From the NCBI GenBank assembly GCA_016200845.1, contig JACQDW010000027.1, forward strand, positions 1 to 37,430: a stretch of 37,430 nucleotides of DNA. Reading direction: 5' to 3'. Both the position numbers and the translations under genes were made by a program. This DNA comes from Burkholderiales bacterium (GTDB lineage: Bacteria > Pseudomonadota > Gammaproteobacteria > Burkholderiales > Burkholderiaceae_D). Positions within the stretch are counted from its first letter, which is position 1. Each line of letters starts with the position of its first letter. The notes beneath the pieces were generated by a model. It saw nothing but the letters and a program-made list of their open reading frames with translations, made no database searches and had not been told where the DNA came from. Positions 9,238 to 18,078 of this stretch are shown in pieces.

Positions 9238-9639
9238 ATGTTGGCTCAATGGTGTTTGTTGCTGTGTTGTTCAGTTGTCTTGACGCTGGGAAGTTTGCAT
9301 GCCTGGCTGACCTTGGCGAGTGAAAAATTTTCGCCGCGTGACGATGCATTGAAGGCGCGTTTGCAGGAAGTTGCGCCACGGATTTCTAAGCAGACGACGA
9401 TGTGGCGGGCGGGCCTGGGTTTTCATTTGAGTCATAGTTTGGGCGCAATTTTGTTTGCCTTGGTCTATGGATATCTGGCGTGGTTTGCCTGGGATTTTTT
9501 GATGGGCGCGCTGTTTTTGCGTGCGCTCGGTTTGGTGTATTTGTTGACGATGCTGGTGCTGGCGGTGAAATTCTGGTTTCGGATTCCGGTGATGGGTCTG
9601 GCATTGTCTAGTGTGTTGTATGTGTTATCGCAAATTTGA
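9238..9639 (+). CDS. conserved small membrane protein (LIC_13387-like)
   Basis: About 133 residues with four hydrophobic segments: one at the N-terminus, then, after a soluble loop (SPRDDALKARLQEV), three more beginning at GLGFHLSHSLGAILF. The pattern GSLHAW, FSPRD, TMWRAGLGFHLSHSLGA and YGYLA resembles a widespread uncharacterised family named after Leptospira LIC_13387. I prefer ATG 9238 because GAAAGG lies six bases upstream; ATG 9202 would add 12 residues and is possible. The next gene begins nine bases after the stop, so the two are probably co-transcribed. Function unknown. Confidence 0.65.
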   Translation: MLAQWCLLLCCSVVLTLGSLHAWLTLASEKFSPRDDALKARLQEVAPRISKQTTMWRAGLGFHLSHSLGAILFALVYGYLAWFAWDFLMGALFLRALGLVYLLTMLVLAVKFWFRIPVMGLALSSVLYVLSQI

Positions 9640-9648
9640 AAGAAAAAG

Positions 9649-10083
9649 ATGAGTGATTTTTCGCGTGATATTGAGAAGTTTAATGGCATTTATAAACTGC
9701 CTGTGAGTGCCGTGCCGACCTTGGATGTGGGTGTGAATGCGGCCGATCGCATGACGGCGTTTAAAGATATTTTGATGGAAGAAGTGCACGAGATTGACGA
9801 GATCATCGCGGCGCAAAAAGAAGGCAAAGACGAGTTGGAAGTGCTGACCATGTTGGCCGATTTGCTGGGCGATATTCAGGTGTATTGTGCTTCGGAGATG
9901 GCAAAATTTGGCCTGCCTTTGGATCAGGTGCTGGCGATTATTATGCAGTCGAATTTTTCTAAACTTGGTGCCGACGGTTTACCGATTTATGACGAGCGCG
10001 GCAAAGTAATGAAGGGGCCAGGGTATTGGAAACCCGAGCCCAAGATTGCGGAATTGTTGGCCAGTTTGAAAACTCAGAAATAG
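9649..10083 (+). CDS. MazG-like nucleoside triphosphate pyrophosphohydrolase
   Basis: A 144-residue all-alpha NTP pyrophosphohydrolase-family protein. The magnesium-binding pattern is visible as EEVHE (E44, E45, E48) and ADLLGD (D71, D75), and the C-terminal MQSNFSKLGADG...KVMKGPGYWKPEP is typical of the phage/bacterial subgroup related to HisE/MazG. Such enzymes hydrolyse nucleotide triphosphates to monophosphates plus pyrophosphate, often as house-cleaning. The actual substrate cannot be read from the sequence. It sits nine bases behind the small membrane protein gene. Confidence 0.85.
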   Translation: MSDFSRDIEKFNGIYKLPVSAVPTLDVGVNAADRMTAFKDILMEEVHEIDEIIAAQKEGKDELEVLTMLADLLGDIQVYCASEMAKFGLPLDQVLAIIMQSNFSKLGADGLPIYDERGKVMKGPGYWKPEPKIAELLASLKTQK

Positions 10084-10114
10084 TCCGAAAGTAGGACACT
10101 AGTAGGTTGGTAAG

Positions 10115-10426
10115 TTAGCGTTCTGGCTTTTGTGGCTTTTGATCTTCTTTATCGTCGTGCGGTGGATGCTCTGGGCGGGCGAATAAGCCATCGTGCGAGG
10201 GCGTGCATGTGGCTGCCAGGGTTTGTCCGCGGGGCGTGACGATTTGTACGGCGTTGCCTTCTTTTTTGCCTTTGCATAAATCGTATGCATGTTGCGGTGG
10301 CTTTCTGTGTCCGCCTTCTTCTTTTGTGGGATGCTTAGGCAGAGTGTCTGAAGTTGGTTTGCTCTGCGCCTGGCACAGTTGTGCGCCGCCTAGAGCGAGT
10401 AAGAGGGCGATGAGATAAGTAGGCAT
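10115..10426 (-). CDS. small exported two-cysteine protein
   Basis: A 103-residue protein with a signal peptide (about 1-20, LCQA before QS) and a short mature part rich in Pro, Lys, His and Asp. AYDLCKGKKEGNAVQIVTPRG...LAATC...LFARP is a pattern I have seen in many uncharacterised proteobacterial periplasmic proteins; the two Cys probably form a disulfide. The C-terminal 15 residues are strongly charged and probably disordered. No function is known. It is divergent from the LysE-type exporter gene, with 76 bases between. Confidence 0.75.
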   Translation of the reverse strand: MPTYLIALLLALGGAQLCQAQSKPTSDTLPKHPTKEEGGHRKPPQHAYDLCKGKKEGNAVQIVTPRGQTLAATCTPSHDGLFARPEHPPHDDKEDQKPQKPER

Positions 10427-10502
10427 GTTGTTCTCCGGTCGTGGTTGATGAAGTTCATCATAGACCCTGATTGTGAAGCAAACATGAAGATGGAGAATAA
10501 AG

Positions 10503-11135
10503 ATGGTGATCGATCATAGCGTGTGGATGTTTGCTGGTGCGGCTTTGTTGATGGCGGTGACGCCGGGGCCGAATATGTTGTATCTGATTTCGCGTTCTTT
10601 GTGTCAGGGGCGGCGCGCTGGTTTGATTTCTTGGGCTGGCGTTGTGTGTGGTTTTGCGATCCATGTTTGTTCGGCCTCGTTCGGATTGACTGCCTTGTTT
10701 ATGGCGCTGCCTTTAGGCTATGAAATTTTAAAATATGCGGGTGCTGGTTATTTATTGTGGCTGGCGTGGCAAGCTTTGCGCCCCGGTGCACGCTCGCCTT
10801 TGCAAGCGCAAACTTTGCCCGACGAGACACCGCGTAAATTGTTTTTGATGGGATTTCTCACCAATGCCTTGAACCCCAAGGTGGCGGTGTTTTATATGTC
10901 GATTTTGCCGCAGTTTATTCAGCCTGATCATGGCTCGGTGCTGGCGCAGAGTTTGCTGTTGGGTGGAATACAAACGACGATTGCGTCGTTGATGAATTTG
11001 CTGATTATGCTGTCGGCTGGTGGTATTGCGGCCTGGTTTTCGGCGAATCAGCTTTTACTACAAGTGCAGCGCTATTTGATGGGGACGGTGTTGGCAGGTT
11101 TGGCGCTGCGCCTTGTCTTGCAAGAGCGCAGCTAA
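10503..11135 (+). CDS. LysE/RhtB-family amino-acid exporter
   Basis: A 210-residue inner-membrane exporter with six hydrophobic segments. The family signature near the N-terminus (AVTPGPNMLYLISRSLCQGRRAG, about 18-40) and GFLTNALNPKVAVFY (about 118-132) are both present. Members export amino acids such as threonine, homoserine or lysine, sometimes other small metabolites; the substrate cannot be told here. ATG 10503 is preceded by GGAGAATAAAG. It is convergent with yjdM. Confidence 0.92.
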   Translation: MVIDHSVWMFAGAALLMAVTPGPNMLYLISRSLCQGRRAGLISWAGVVCGFAIHVCSASFGLTALFMALPLGYEILKYAGAGYLLWLAWQALRPGARSPLQAQTLPDETPRKLFLMGFLTNALNPKVAVFYMSILPQFIQPDHGSVLAQSLLLGGIQTTIASLMNLLIMLSAGGIAAWFSANQLLLQVQRYLMGTVLAGLALRLVLQERS

Positions 11136-11151
11136 GAGATCATTGGGCGAC

Positions 11152-11487
11152 TTAAACCTTCTTCAAATAACAGGCTTTGAGCATGAAGCTGCCGACATCG
11201 GTTTTGCAATCGACTTCGTGATCGCCATCAACGATGCGTATGCTTTTCACTTTGGTGCCTTGTTTGATGGTGGTCGATGAGCCTTTGACTTTGAGGTCTT
11301 TGATCACGACAACGGCATCGCCATCTTGTAGCACATTGCCATTCGAATCTTTGACGATGCGCGTGTCTTCAACTTCTGCTGCCGCTTGCATAGGCCATTC
11401 ATGGGCGCAATCAGGGCAAATATAGTTGTCGCCATCGGGATAAGTGTTTTCTAAGCCGCATACTGGGCAGGCAGGGATAGTGGACAT
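11152..11487 (-). CDS. yjdM: YjdM (PhnA-like) zinc-ribbon protein
   Basis: A 111-residue protein with an N-terminal zinc ribbon of four Cys (CPVCG and CPDCAHEW) followed by the conserved beta-domain KDSNGNVLQDGDAVVVIKDLKVKGSS and KQGTKVK...IVDGDHEVDCK. This is the YjdM family, formerly called PhnA; despite the old name it is not clearly involved in phosphonate breakdown. Length matches the family. It is transcribed alone on the minus strand. Confidence 0.93.
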   Translation of the reverse strand: MSTIPACPVCGLENTYPDGDNYICPDCAHEWPMQAAAEVEDTRIVKDSNGNVLQDGDAVVVIKDLKVKGSSTTIKQGTKVKSIRIVDGDHEVDCKTDVGSFMLKACYLKKV

Positions 11488-11582
11488 ACTGTCTTTCTAA
11501 ATAGAGCGAAAAAGAGCGCTATTATAAACCAGTAGGGTGGAGATATCGAGGCTTGCCGGATTTTGAGATTGAAGTCGATTAG

Positions 11583-11625
11583 ACTTTGCGGCGAGCGTTC
11601 AGAAGTGAACGGCTCGTCGCAAAGT
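11583..11625 (-). terminator. long hairpin after the metzincin gene
   Basis: Arms 11583-11600 and 11607-11625 pair over about 18 bp with one mismatch and one bulged base around a 6-base loop. It starts 13 bases past the stop codon of the protease. There is no T-run after it in the direction of transcription, so it may end transcription with Rho or protect the mRNA 3' end rather than act as a classic intrinsic terminator. Confidence 0.6.
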
Positions 11626-11637
11626 GCTGTGTTGATC

Positions 11638-13512
11638 TTAGTTGACCGTTGCTTTGACGGTTAAGGATGAATAAGTGCTATATGAGTACACGCCCAGGAA
11701 GTAGCGTCCAGCTGCTGGGTTGGAGACCGTGCAAGACTCTATTGATGTCGGACCATCTGATTTGCACTTGTAGGCGCTGGTGCTTGGCTTTGCTGTTAAT
11801 TGAGAGAACAAATCGGCATCACCATTGGCGCCATTGATAGAGAAGACCACGCTGGTTTTTCCGGCGGGGACGTCAATCGCATAGTAGTTCCAGGTACCAG
11901 TCGCACCACTCTGGCCAGCTAATGGCACGCCACTGCTGAGCACAACGTCTTGCGGTGGCGTGGCACCGACTAGCGTGCCTTTCATCGCGTAATAGCCTAG
12001 TGATGAATAATTAGAGAACCCATTTTGTGGCGTGCCTTCAGCGCCACCAGCGATGACTAAGCGGTAGCTGCCTGCGGGTAAATTGAGTCCGATGAATTCG
12101 GCAGAGCGGTTGACGGCTTTATTGCTGCTGGCGACTAAAGCATTGGACGAGTTATAAATTTTGGCATCGACGTCGAGCATGCCGAAATATTCAATCGGGT
12201 CAATTTTTAAATCGAGTTTGCCATTGCCTGTGACGGTGAAATTGAAAGCATCGGTATCTCCCGTTCTTTCGATTTGTCCGAAATTGTTGCTGGGGTTGAT
12301 GTCACCCGCGCTGCTGATGTTCAGATTTTTTCCGCTAGGATTGTCGTCGGTGACATAGGGAATCGATTCGTTGACGTTCATGATTTTCAAATCGTCTTCG
12401 AAATTGGTGGCGGTGTTGTATTCGCCCTTGCTCCAGGTCCAGCGACTTTGTGCCCAGCTCGCGCCCATCCAATAATTACCCATGATAGGTCCCCATTGAT
12501 AAGCGGCGATGCCTTCAAAGTATTCACCACCTGAGCCACCGTGATCGTGGCTCATGCCCATTTCATGTCCGACTTCGTGCGCAGCGGTCATGCCTATGCC
12601 ATAGCCGTAGTCAAAACCGCTGGCTGGATTGCGATAGAGCGTACCGGCGGAAGTGGTACCAAAAGCGCTCAGTGGCGCGTTTGAGCGGCCATCTTGATTG
12701 ACAAAATTGATGATGCCCGTGCGAAGTATATTGGCCGATTTAGCGGCGTTATAGACTGCAGGATTGGTGGTGATGTTGATGTTGTACATGGAGTATTGGT
12801 CCGCCACCACTTGCCACGCACGGTACATGTTTTCTTTGGTGACACCATTGAGCGGCGTGGAGCCGCTCATCACCGCTGAGTGATTGAGATAAAACACCCA
12901 GGCGCTGCCGGGTTTGCTTTCTAACTTAGTGACGTCTTCGTTGTTGTAAGGGCCGATATGCGGCGCCTGACGCAGAGCCATGCTGCTATACACAGGGTGG
13001 ACAGCAGCGAGCAGATTGTTGACCGTGGTAGCTTTCAACCATTGTTCATCGAGATCAGGAACGACTTTAGAAATCGGCACTTCAACGACGCTGACCACGC
13101 CTTTGTCGTCCGTGGAATATTCATAGGCTTTCTTTTGATCGTGTTTGATCAGGTAGCCGCGCAATGACTGATCGCTGCCTTTGAGATAAAAACTGGAATT
13201 ACTATTGCCGCGCGCTTTGCCACTGACGGAAATCTTGCCGTCTTTGTGGTGGTAGTCTGAAATCTCAGTTTCGAGATCATTGGTTTGCTGAGAACCTGCA
13301 ATGTTTTGCGAACGCAAGAAGCTGGCTTTAGGATTGGCATGTTGCGCCTCCAGCCCTTTGATGACCGCCGCGACATTTCCCAACTCGTGGCGCACTGCGT
13401 TGACGTTATTTTGTGCGCTGGCATAACTGGCAGTGAGGATGCACGCGGAAATAAGACTAAGCTTGCGGGCTTGTGTAAAGTTAAACAGAGGTTGCTTTGC
13501 GATTTTTTTCAT
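11638..13512 (-). CDS. secreted metzincin metalloprotease with PPC domains
   Basis: A 624-residue exported zinc protease. Signal peptide about 1-33 (ASA before QN); pro-region to about 200; catalytic domain with AAHEVGHEMGMSHDH (zinc ligands H312, H316, H322, catalytic E313) and a downstream PIMG Met-turn (M344), the reprolysin/metzincin pattern. After the catalytic domain come a beta-sandwich like a pre-peptidase C-terminal domain (about 410-515) and a second one at the C-terminus (about 525-624, NYYAIDVPAGKTSVVFSINGANGDADLF). PPC domains are usually removed or help secretion. ATG 13512 has AAGGGAG just upstream. A structured leader with its own terminator lies 80-250 bases upstream and may control it. 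Confidence 0.9.
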   Translation of the reverse strand: MKKIAKQPLFNFTQARKLSLISACILTASYASAQNNVNAVRHELGNVAAVIKGLEAQHANPKASFLRSQNIAGSQQTNDLETEISDYHHKDGKISVSGKARGNSNSSFYLKGSDQSLRGYLIKHDQKKAYEYSTDDKGVVSVVEVPISKVVPDLDEQWLKATTVNNLLAAVHPVYSSMALRQAPHIGPYNNEDVTKLESKPGSAWVFYLNHSAVMSGSTPLNGVTKENMYRAWQVVADQYSMYNINITTNPAVYNAAKSANILRTGIINFVNQDGRSNAPLSAFGTTSAGTLYRNPASGFDYGYGIGMTAAHEVGHEMGMSHDHGGSGGEYFEGIAAYQWGPIMGNYWMGASWAQSRWTWSKGEYNTATNFEDDLKIMNVNESIPYVTDDNPSGKNLNISSAGDINPSNNFGQIERTGDTDAFNFTVTGNGKLDLKIDPIEYFGMLDVDAKIYNSSNALVASSNKAVNRSAEFIGLNLPAGSYRLVIAGGAEGTPQNGFSNYSSLGYYAMKGTLVGATPPQDVVLSSGVPLAGQSGATGTWNYYAIDVPAGKTSVVFSINGANGDADLFSQLTAKPSTSAYKCKSDGPTSIESCTVSNPAAGRYFLGVYSYSTYSSLTVKATVN

Positions 13513-13593
13513 GATGTCTCCCTTGTGATTGTGGGTGTGTTGTGGTGTGGACGTCCGCCATCAGATTTAGGCAAAAGCACATTCTGTGCTGAT

Positions 13594-13640
13594 AAAAAAG
13601 GCTGTTTGCAGCAGGCAAATCAAGGGGAGCTGCAAACAGC
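13594..13640 (-). terminator. intrinsic terminator in the protease leader
   Basis: On the minus strand a perfect 12-bp stem (13640-13629 with 13612-13601), 16-base loop, one C and then six T form a standard intrinsic terminator. It lies about 82-130 bases upstream of the metzincin start with no gene before it on that strand, so it must end a short leader or small RNA. Confidence 0.8.
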
Positions 13641-13745
13641 GCTGTGAAGACGGAACGGGGAGTCGTGAAAAAAGACGCGCAATTCAGCGGGTGTAGAAAC
13701 TGACGCGCATTGCTATTGCGCAGACTCCTAAAGCAGGAGTTAATC
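13641..13745 (-). ncRNA. candidate structured leader / small RNA
   Basis: Read on the minus strand, the segment before the terminator has ACTCCT-N5-AGGAGT (13740-13724), then several GCGC-based hairpins, then GACTCC (13664-13659). The AGGAGTC element can pair with either the upstream ACTCCT or the downstream GACTCC, but not both. Mutually exclusive helices followed by a terminator are the layout of an attenuator or riboswitch. I recognise no known riboswitch class. It could equally be a stand-alone small RNA. Confidence 0.4.
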
Positions 13746-14108
13746 AGAAAAATGCAAAAACCAATATACCTGTCATATATCCCAAAAGATGCTTATTTTA
13801 TACGTTGTTGACATGTTTTTTAGAGATATTTTTTAGATAGCAGTCTAAATGATAAGAAATTTTGCCTGCCTTGAAAATTTGGCATTCTTCGCTGCTTTTA
13901 TGCCGCGTTAGTAAATGGTCTTTTGCTTAAAAGTGATTAAATAAAAATAGGAATGAGCTGTTGTTTTTTTGTCTGCAAAGCTCGGTCTTGGGGAGGAGAG
14001 CTGGCGTCGTGTAAGAATTGTTCACATCTCTATTTCCTACATGTCTTGTCATGCCAGTAAAATATGCCTCTCGTCACTAGTCCCCCATCACAAACGATTT
14101 GAACCTTC
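13746..14108. other. AT-rich intergenic region
   Basis: About 360 bases between the divergent metzincin and TPR-glycosyltransferase genes. It is AT-rich and contains no convincing reading frame. A TTGACA motif at about 13809 on the plus strand lacks a good -10 at normal spacing. Promoters for both flanking genes should lie here, but I could not place them with confidence. Confidence 0.6.
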
Positions 14109-17100
14109 ATGAGCCAGTTGCACGATTTTTCTCTTATTTTTCAGCGACATCAGCGCGGTGAGTTAAAGCAAGCTCTGCCCGCTTATCTTGAATTTTTAGA
14201 GATGCATCCTCAGCACGTGGAAGCCAATGTCGCTCTGGCGACTTTGTATTTGCAGATTGGGCAATTGTTACCTAGTCTGGAGCGTTTTGAATTTGCCTTG
14301 ATGCTGGCGCCAGAGCACGTATTGGCTTTGCATAATTATGCGAAATGCCTGCAAAAATTAAGACGGTTCGACGATGCATTGCGTCAGCTAAATCGCTGTA
14401 TCGCATTGATGCCAAGCTATGAAGTCGCTTACGTAAGCAAGGCACGTTTGCTGATGGAGATGAAAGCGGATCAGGTGCATCTGGTATTTTTGAATGATGG
14501 CACGCAGCGCTTTCCGCATTCTGCCGAACTGTGTTTGCAATTGGCTCTATACCACCGACGTTTTCATCATGCACAGGGTGACGCCGCGTTGATGGCGATA
14601 GAACAGGCTTTATTACGACGCCCCGACGCCGCAAGTTTGCATAATACGCGGGGTAATATCTTGGCTGATCTTGATCGATTGCCAGACGCGATCGCTGCTT
14701 ATCTGTTCGCGACGAAGTTACAACCTGATTATGCTAAAGCGGACAGCAATCTTGGTCTGGCTTATTTCAAATCGGGCGACTATGCGAATGCGATCGACGC
14801 TTATCAGCGTGCAATAGCGTTAGATCCGAACCTGCCCGGGCTGCGAAATAATTATGCATCTGCACTTCAGAATCAACATCGCTTTGAAGAGGCGTTGCAA
14901 ATGTATGATCAGATTCTGGAGCGCGATGCGCACGACGAGATTGCGCGTGCCAATCAAGGAATGCTGTATTTGCTGCTAGGACGTTTTCAAGAAGGTTGGG
15001 CTGCGTATGCATCGCGTTGGAAACAAGCCGCTTTGTCAAATCACCCTGAAATGCTCGCCTTTCCGGAATGGACCGGAAGCGAAAATTTGCGTGGGAAAAC
15101 CATTGTTCTGCATCCGGAGCAAGGACTGGGAGACACGCTACAGTTTTCTCGTTACGCGCAGTTGTTAGCGCAACAGGCGGAACGGGTCTACCTGTGCGTA
15201 GTGCCACCTATGCTGGGCTTGATGCAGCATAGCGCGGCGCAGTGGGATCGTTGCGAGAATCTGATGGTGGTCGCTGCCGGTGTTTCGATTCCCGCTTTTC
15301 ATTTTCAGATTCCCTTGCTGAATGTGCCGCGTGCAATGGGGACTACATTGGAAAACATTCCTGATCCCGGCGCCTATCTTGTTGCGGAGCCGCAAGCGTT
15401 GGCAGACTGGCGAGAACGCTTGGGTGCCACTCACAAAAAGCGCATCGGTCTGGTTTGGTCAGGTTCAGCAGCGCACACAAATGATCATCATCGCAGTATC
15501 GCTTTGGAAGAATTGATGCAAGCGCTGACAAGTCTGGATACCGGACTTTGTGAATTCCATAGCCTGCAAAAAGAAATCCGGGATACTGATCTCGATTTTT
15601 TGGAGCGCTATTCCATCGTCGATCATCGTGCGCAATTGCGTGACTTTAGCGATACCGCCGCTCTCGTTGAACTAATGGATCTGGTAGTGTGTGTTGACAC
15701 TTCGGTGGCGCACCTGGCTGCCGCAATGGGGAAGCCAACCTGGATTATGCTGGCGTATGTACCTGATTTCAGGTGGCTGCTGGCGCGTGAAGATAGCCCT
15801 TGGTATCGCAGTGTACGTTTGTTCCGGCAGACGCAGGCGGGTTCGTGGCACGCCGTTTTAAATCGGCTAAGCAATACTCTGGCAAGCAGGTATTTGGAGG
15901 CGCCCAGCATTTCTTCTGTGGTCGTCGAAAAAGTCACCGCGATCTCGCCAAATCGTCTGTCTGAGGCGAATACCTTATGTCACGCAGGGCATTGGCAAGA
16001 AGCAGAAGTTCTCTATCGCCAAATAGGCGCGACGCAAGGCAGTAGCGCTATTTTGCATAATAATTGGGGCGTGGTTTTACAAAAACTGCGACGTTTTCCC
16101 GAGGCTTTGGAGTCGTTTGACTTGGCAATGCGCTTAGACCCGCATTATGTTAGCCCGCACTTGAATAAGTCGATGTGTTTGCTCAGTTTAGGGCAGTTTG
16201 AAGAAGGTTGGCGTTTGTACGAATGGCGTTGGCGAAACACTCAATGGGCGAGCTCGCGCAGAGATTTTCCACAGCCCTTGTGGCTGGGCGAGGAAGACAT
16301 TGCGGGTAAGCGCTTGCTGGTGTATGCCGAACAGGGAGTGGGTGACACGCTGCAGTTCTGTCGTTACTTGTTTTCGCTGCGTGACGCAGGTGCGCAGATC
16401 ACTTTCGAAGTGCCTGCCTCATTGCTCTCTTTACTCAGTTGTTTGCCGGTGACACTGCGTACTGCGGAACAAGATATCACGGGTGTCGCCGATGACTTTG
16501 ATTATCAATGCCCTTTGTTGAGCTTGCCTTTGGCGATGAATGCCAGACTTGCGACTATACCGTTGTCCACTGCGTATCTCCAGGTCAGCGCCGAAAAGCA
16601 AGCGCTGTGGCGTAATCGTATTCCAGACTCGGGTAAGTTGCGCATCGGCGTCGTATGGGCCGGTGCACCAGCTCATCAGAACGATGCGAAACGATCCATC
16701 AGTCTGAATTTGTTTCTGCGGCTGATGCAAGAAGATCTGGATTACTATGTGTTGCAAAAGCGTCTGAACAAGCAAGAACGAACACATATTGCCGTGATGC
16801 GCAGCTTTGGAAAATCCTTACATGTGCTGGCAGATCAACTAGACGATTTTGCTGACACCGCTGCAGCTATTTCCGAATTAGACGTGATCATTACGGTCGA
16901 TACTTCCGTTGCACATTTGGCGGGCGCGCTTGGTAAACCGGTGTGGATACTGCTGCCGTACGAAGCTGATTTCCGCTGGATGCAAGAGCGTCGCGATTCG
17001 CCGTGGTATGCCAGTGCGCGCTTATTCCGGCAAACTCAGCCAGATGACTGGACAGAAGTGCTGCGTGAAGTGAGCATCGCTCTGAAAGCCCGTATGCGTT

Positions 17101-17120
17101 TGCCTCTGGCAAGAATGTAA
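14109..17120 (+). CDS. duplicated TPR-glycosyltransferase-like protein
   Basis: A 1003-residue protein made of two TPR-plus-glycosyltransferase units. Residues about 1-300 are TPR repeats (for example ADSNLGLAYFKSGDYANAIDAYQRAIALDP at about 211-240), followed by a GT-B/GT9-like domain (about 328-590) with HPEQGLGDTLQFSRY and VDTSVAHLAAAMGKP. A shorter TPR set (about 617-710) leads to a second such domain (about 733-995) with YAEQGVGDTLQFCRY and VDTSVAHLAGALGKP. Both domains keep the same landmarks about 404 residues apart and end in DSPWY...LFRQTQ, so the gene arose by internal duplication. The family is related to heptosyltransferase/O-GlcNAc-transferase-like proteins; acceptor and sugar are unknown. 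No signal peptide, so cytoplasmic. It is convergent with the next gene, six bases apart. Confidence 0.85.
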   Translation: MSQLHDFSLIFQRHQRGELKQALPAYLEFLEMHPQHVEANVALATLYLQIGQLLPSLERFEFALMLAPEHVLALHNYAKCLQKLRRFDDALRQLNRCIALMPSYEVAYVSKARLLMEMKADQVHLVFLNDGTQRFPHSAELCLQLALYHRRFHHAQGDAALMAIEQALLRRPDAASLHNTRGNILADLDRLPDAIAAYLFATKLQPDYAKADSNLGLAYFKSGDYANAIDAYQRAIALDPNLPGLRNNYASALQNQHRFEEALQMYDQILERDAHDEIARANQGMLYLLLGRFQEGWAAYASRWKQAALSNHPEMLAFPEWTGSENLRGKTIVLHPEQGLGDTLQFSRYAQLLAQQAERVYLCVVPPMLGLMQHSAAQWDRCENLMVVAAGVSIPAFHFQIPLLNVPRAMGTTLENIPDPGAYLVAEPQALADWRERLGATHKKRIGLVWSGSAAHTNDHHRSIALEELMQALTSLDTGLCEFHSLQKEIRDTDLDFLERYSIVDHRAQLRDFSDTAALVELMDLVVCVDTSVAHLAAAMGKPTWIMLAYVPDFRWLLAREDSPWYRSVRLFRQTQAGSWHAVLNRLSNTLASRYLEAPSISSVVVEKVTAISPNRLSEANTLCHAGHWQEAEVLYRQIGATQGSSAILHNNWGVVLQKLRRFPEALESFDLAMRLDPHYVSPHLNKSMCLLSLGQFEEGWRLYEWRWRNTQWASSRRDFPQPLWLGEEDIAGKRLLVYAEQGVGDTLQFCRYLFSLRDAGAQITFEVPASLLSLLSCLPVTLRTAEQDITGVADDFDYQCPLLSLPLAMNARLATIPLSTAYLQVSAEKQALWRNRIPDSGKLRIGVVWAGAPAHQNDAKRSISLNLFLRLMQEDLDYYVLQKRLNKQERTHIAVMRSFGKSLHVLADQLDDFADTAAAISELDVIITVDTSVAHLAGALGKPVWILLPYEADFRWMQERRDSPWYASARLFRQTQPDDWTEVLREVSIALKARMRLPLARM

Positions 17121-17126
17121 GCACAA

Positions 17127-17879
17127 TTATTTGACAGGTTTGACGGGAGCGACAAGCTTGACCAGCGCATGATTGATTTTCGTCATGACCTCCGGCTCTA
17201 CATCTTTACTGCAAACGATGTATCGATCCAAGCCAGCAGGCATGCCATCGAGATCGACTTGATGCACCTGTTGTAGCGCAGGCTCTTTACTGTGCAGATA
17301 GTGCCAGTCTTCACGGTCAATGAATAACATAGAAGCGCGATTGGCATTAATCATTCTGACCATAATCATCGGAGATGCTGTGACGTGCAGAATCTTATTC
17401 TTGCTGGTGACGAGCAGCTGATCGAGCTGTTCGCCATACGAGACGCCATCAACCAGAGCAAGCGTGAGGCGCGTATCGTTCAATAGCGATTTGAGGTGTT
17501 TGTGCTTGCTGACGATTTCCATTGCTGGGCTGGCGACCAGCAGCGTGTGCGGTGGGTCGCGATACATGACCTCACTAAACTGTACTAACGATTCACGCTC
17601 GGGGATCTTGTACCAGCCGAAAGAGCAATAATTGGGCGTCTTGTTCGCAAAATTTTGCCAAATGCGCTTGGCTGGCTCTTCGACAAAGCGAGTGCTCAAC
17701 CCCGCATCCGCAAAGACCTTGTGCGCAAGTTCAAGCAGCACGCCTTTTTCTTTGCCGTTTTCAAGATACTGATGCGGAGGCTTATCACGCCATGCAACGG
17801 TAATTGTGTGTGCCTGTATGGCTACTGGCTGTACCAGTAGTAAGATCAAGCCAACGATGACGCTAAGCCTCTGTGACAC
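17127..17879 (-). CDS. periplasmic solute-binding-like protein (SBP_bac_3 type)
   Basis: A 250-residue exported protein. The signal peptide covers about 1-23 (IQA before HT); the mature part follows the amino-acid-binding-protein fold: TITVAWRDKPPHQYLENGKEKGVLLELAHKVFADAG, a central ASPAMEIV segment and VDGVSYGEQLDQLL. No ABC permease or ATPase gene is adjacent, so it is probably one of the stand-alone extracellular solute-binding proteins common in betaproteobacteria rather than a transport component. Ligand unknown. A terminator and about 200 bases separate it from fahA. Confidence 0.8.
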   Translation of the reverse strand: MSQRLSVIVGLILLLVQPVAIQAHTITVAWRDKPPHQYLENGKEKGVLLELAHKVFADAGLSTRFVEEPAKRIWQNFANKTPNYCSFGWYKIPERESLVQFSEVMYRDPPHTLLVASPAMEIVSKHKHLKSLLNDTRLTLALVDGVSYGEQLDQLLVTSKNKILHVTASPMIMVRMINANRASMLFIDREDWHYLHSKEPALQQVHQVDLDGMPAGLDRYIVCSKDVEPEVMTKINHALVKLVAPVKPVK

Positions 17880-18030
17880 TATGGTTCACTTTCAAAAGTT
17901 GGGAGTATCGTCGAAATGCAAAACGACGCCTTTGTCCAGAGAGAAGAGATGCTGCTATTTAAACAAATTCTTGGCGCGAAGAAAAGTAAAAACTGCGAAT
18001 TTGCACATTTCGCCGTTTTTTTCTGCAAAC

Positions 18031-18063
18031 AAAAAGGCGCGTTAGCCTCAGCCAACGCGCCTT
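18031..18063 (-). terminator. intrinsic terminator after fahA
   Basis: On the minus strand a perfect 10-bp GC-rich stem (18063-18054 with 18043-18034) with a 10-base loop runs into TTTTTGTTT. It lies 16 bases after the fahA stop and should end the hmgA-fahA transcript. Confidence 0.85.
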
Positions 18064-18078
18064 GCTTTTTCTAGTTAA

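Noticed and set aside
13641-13760. Possible tRNA or c-di-GMP riboswitch in the metzincin leader
   Set aside because: The outer stem suggested a compact RNA, but no tRNA cloverleaf or conserved GEMM core could be found.
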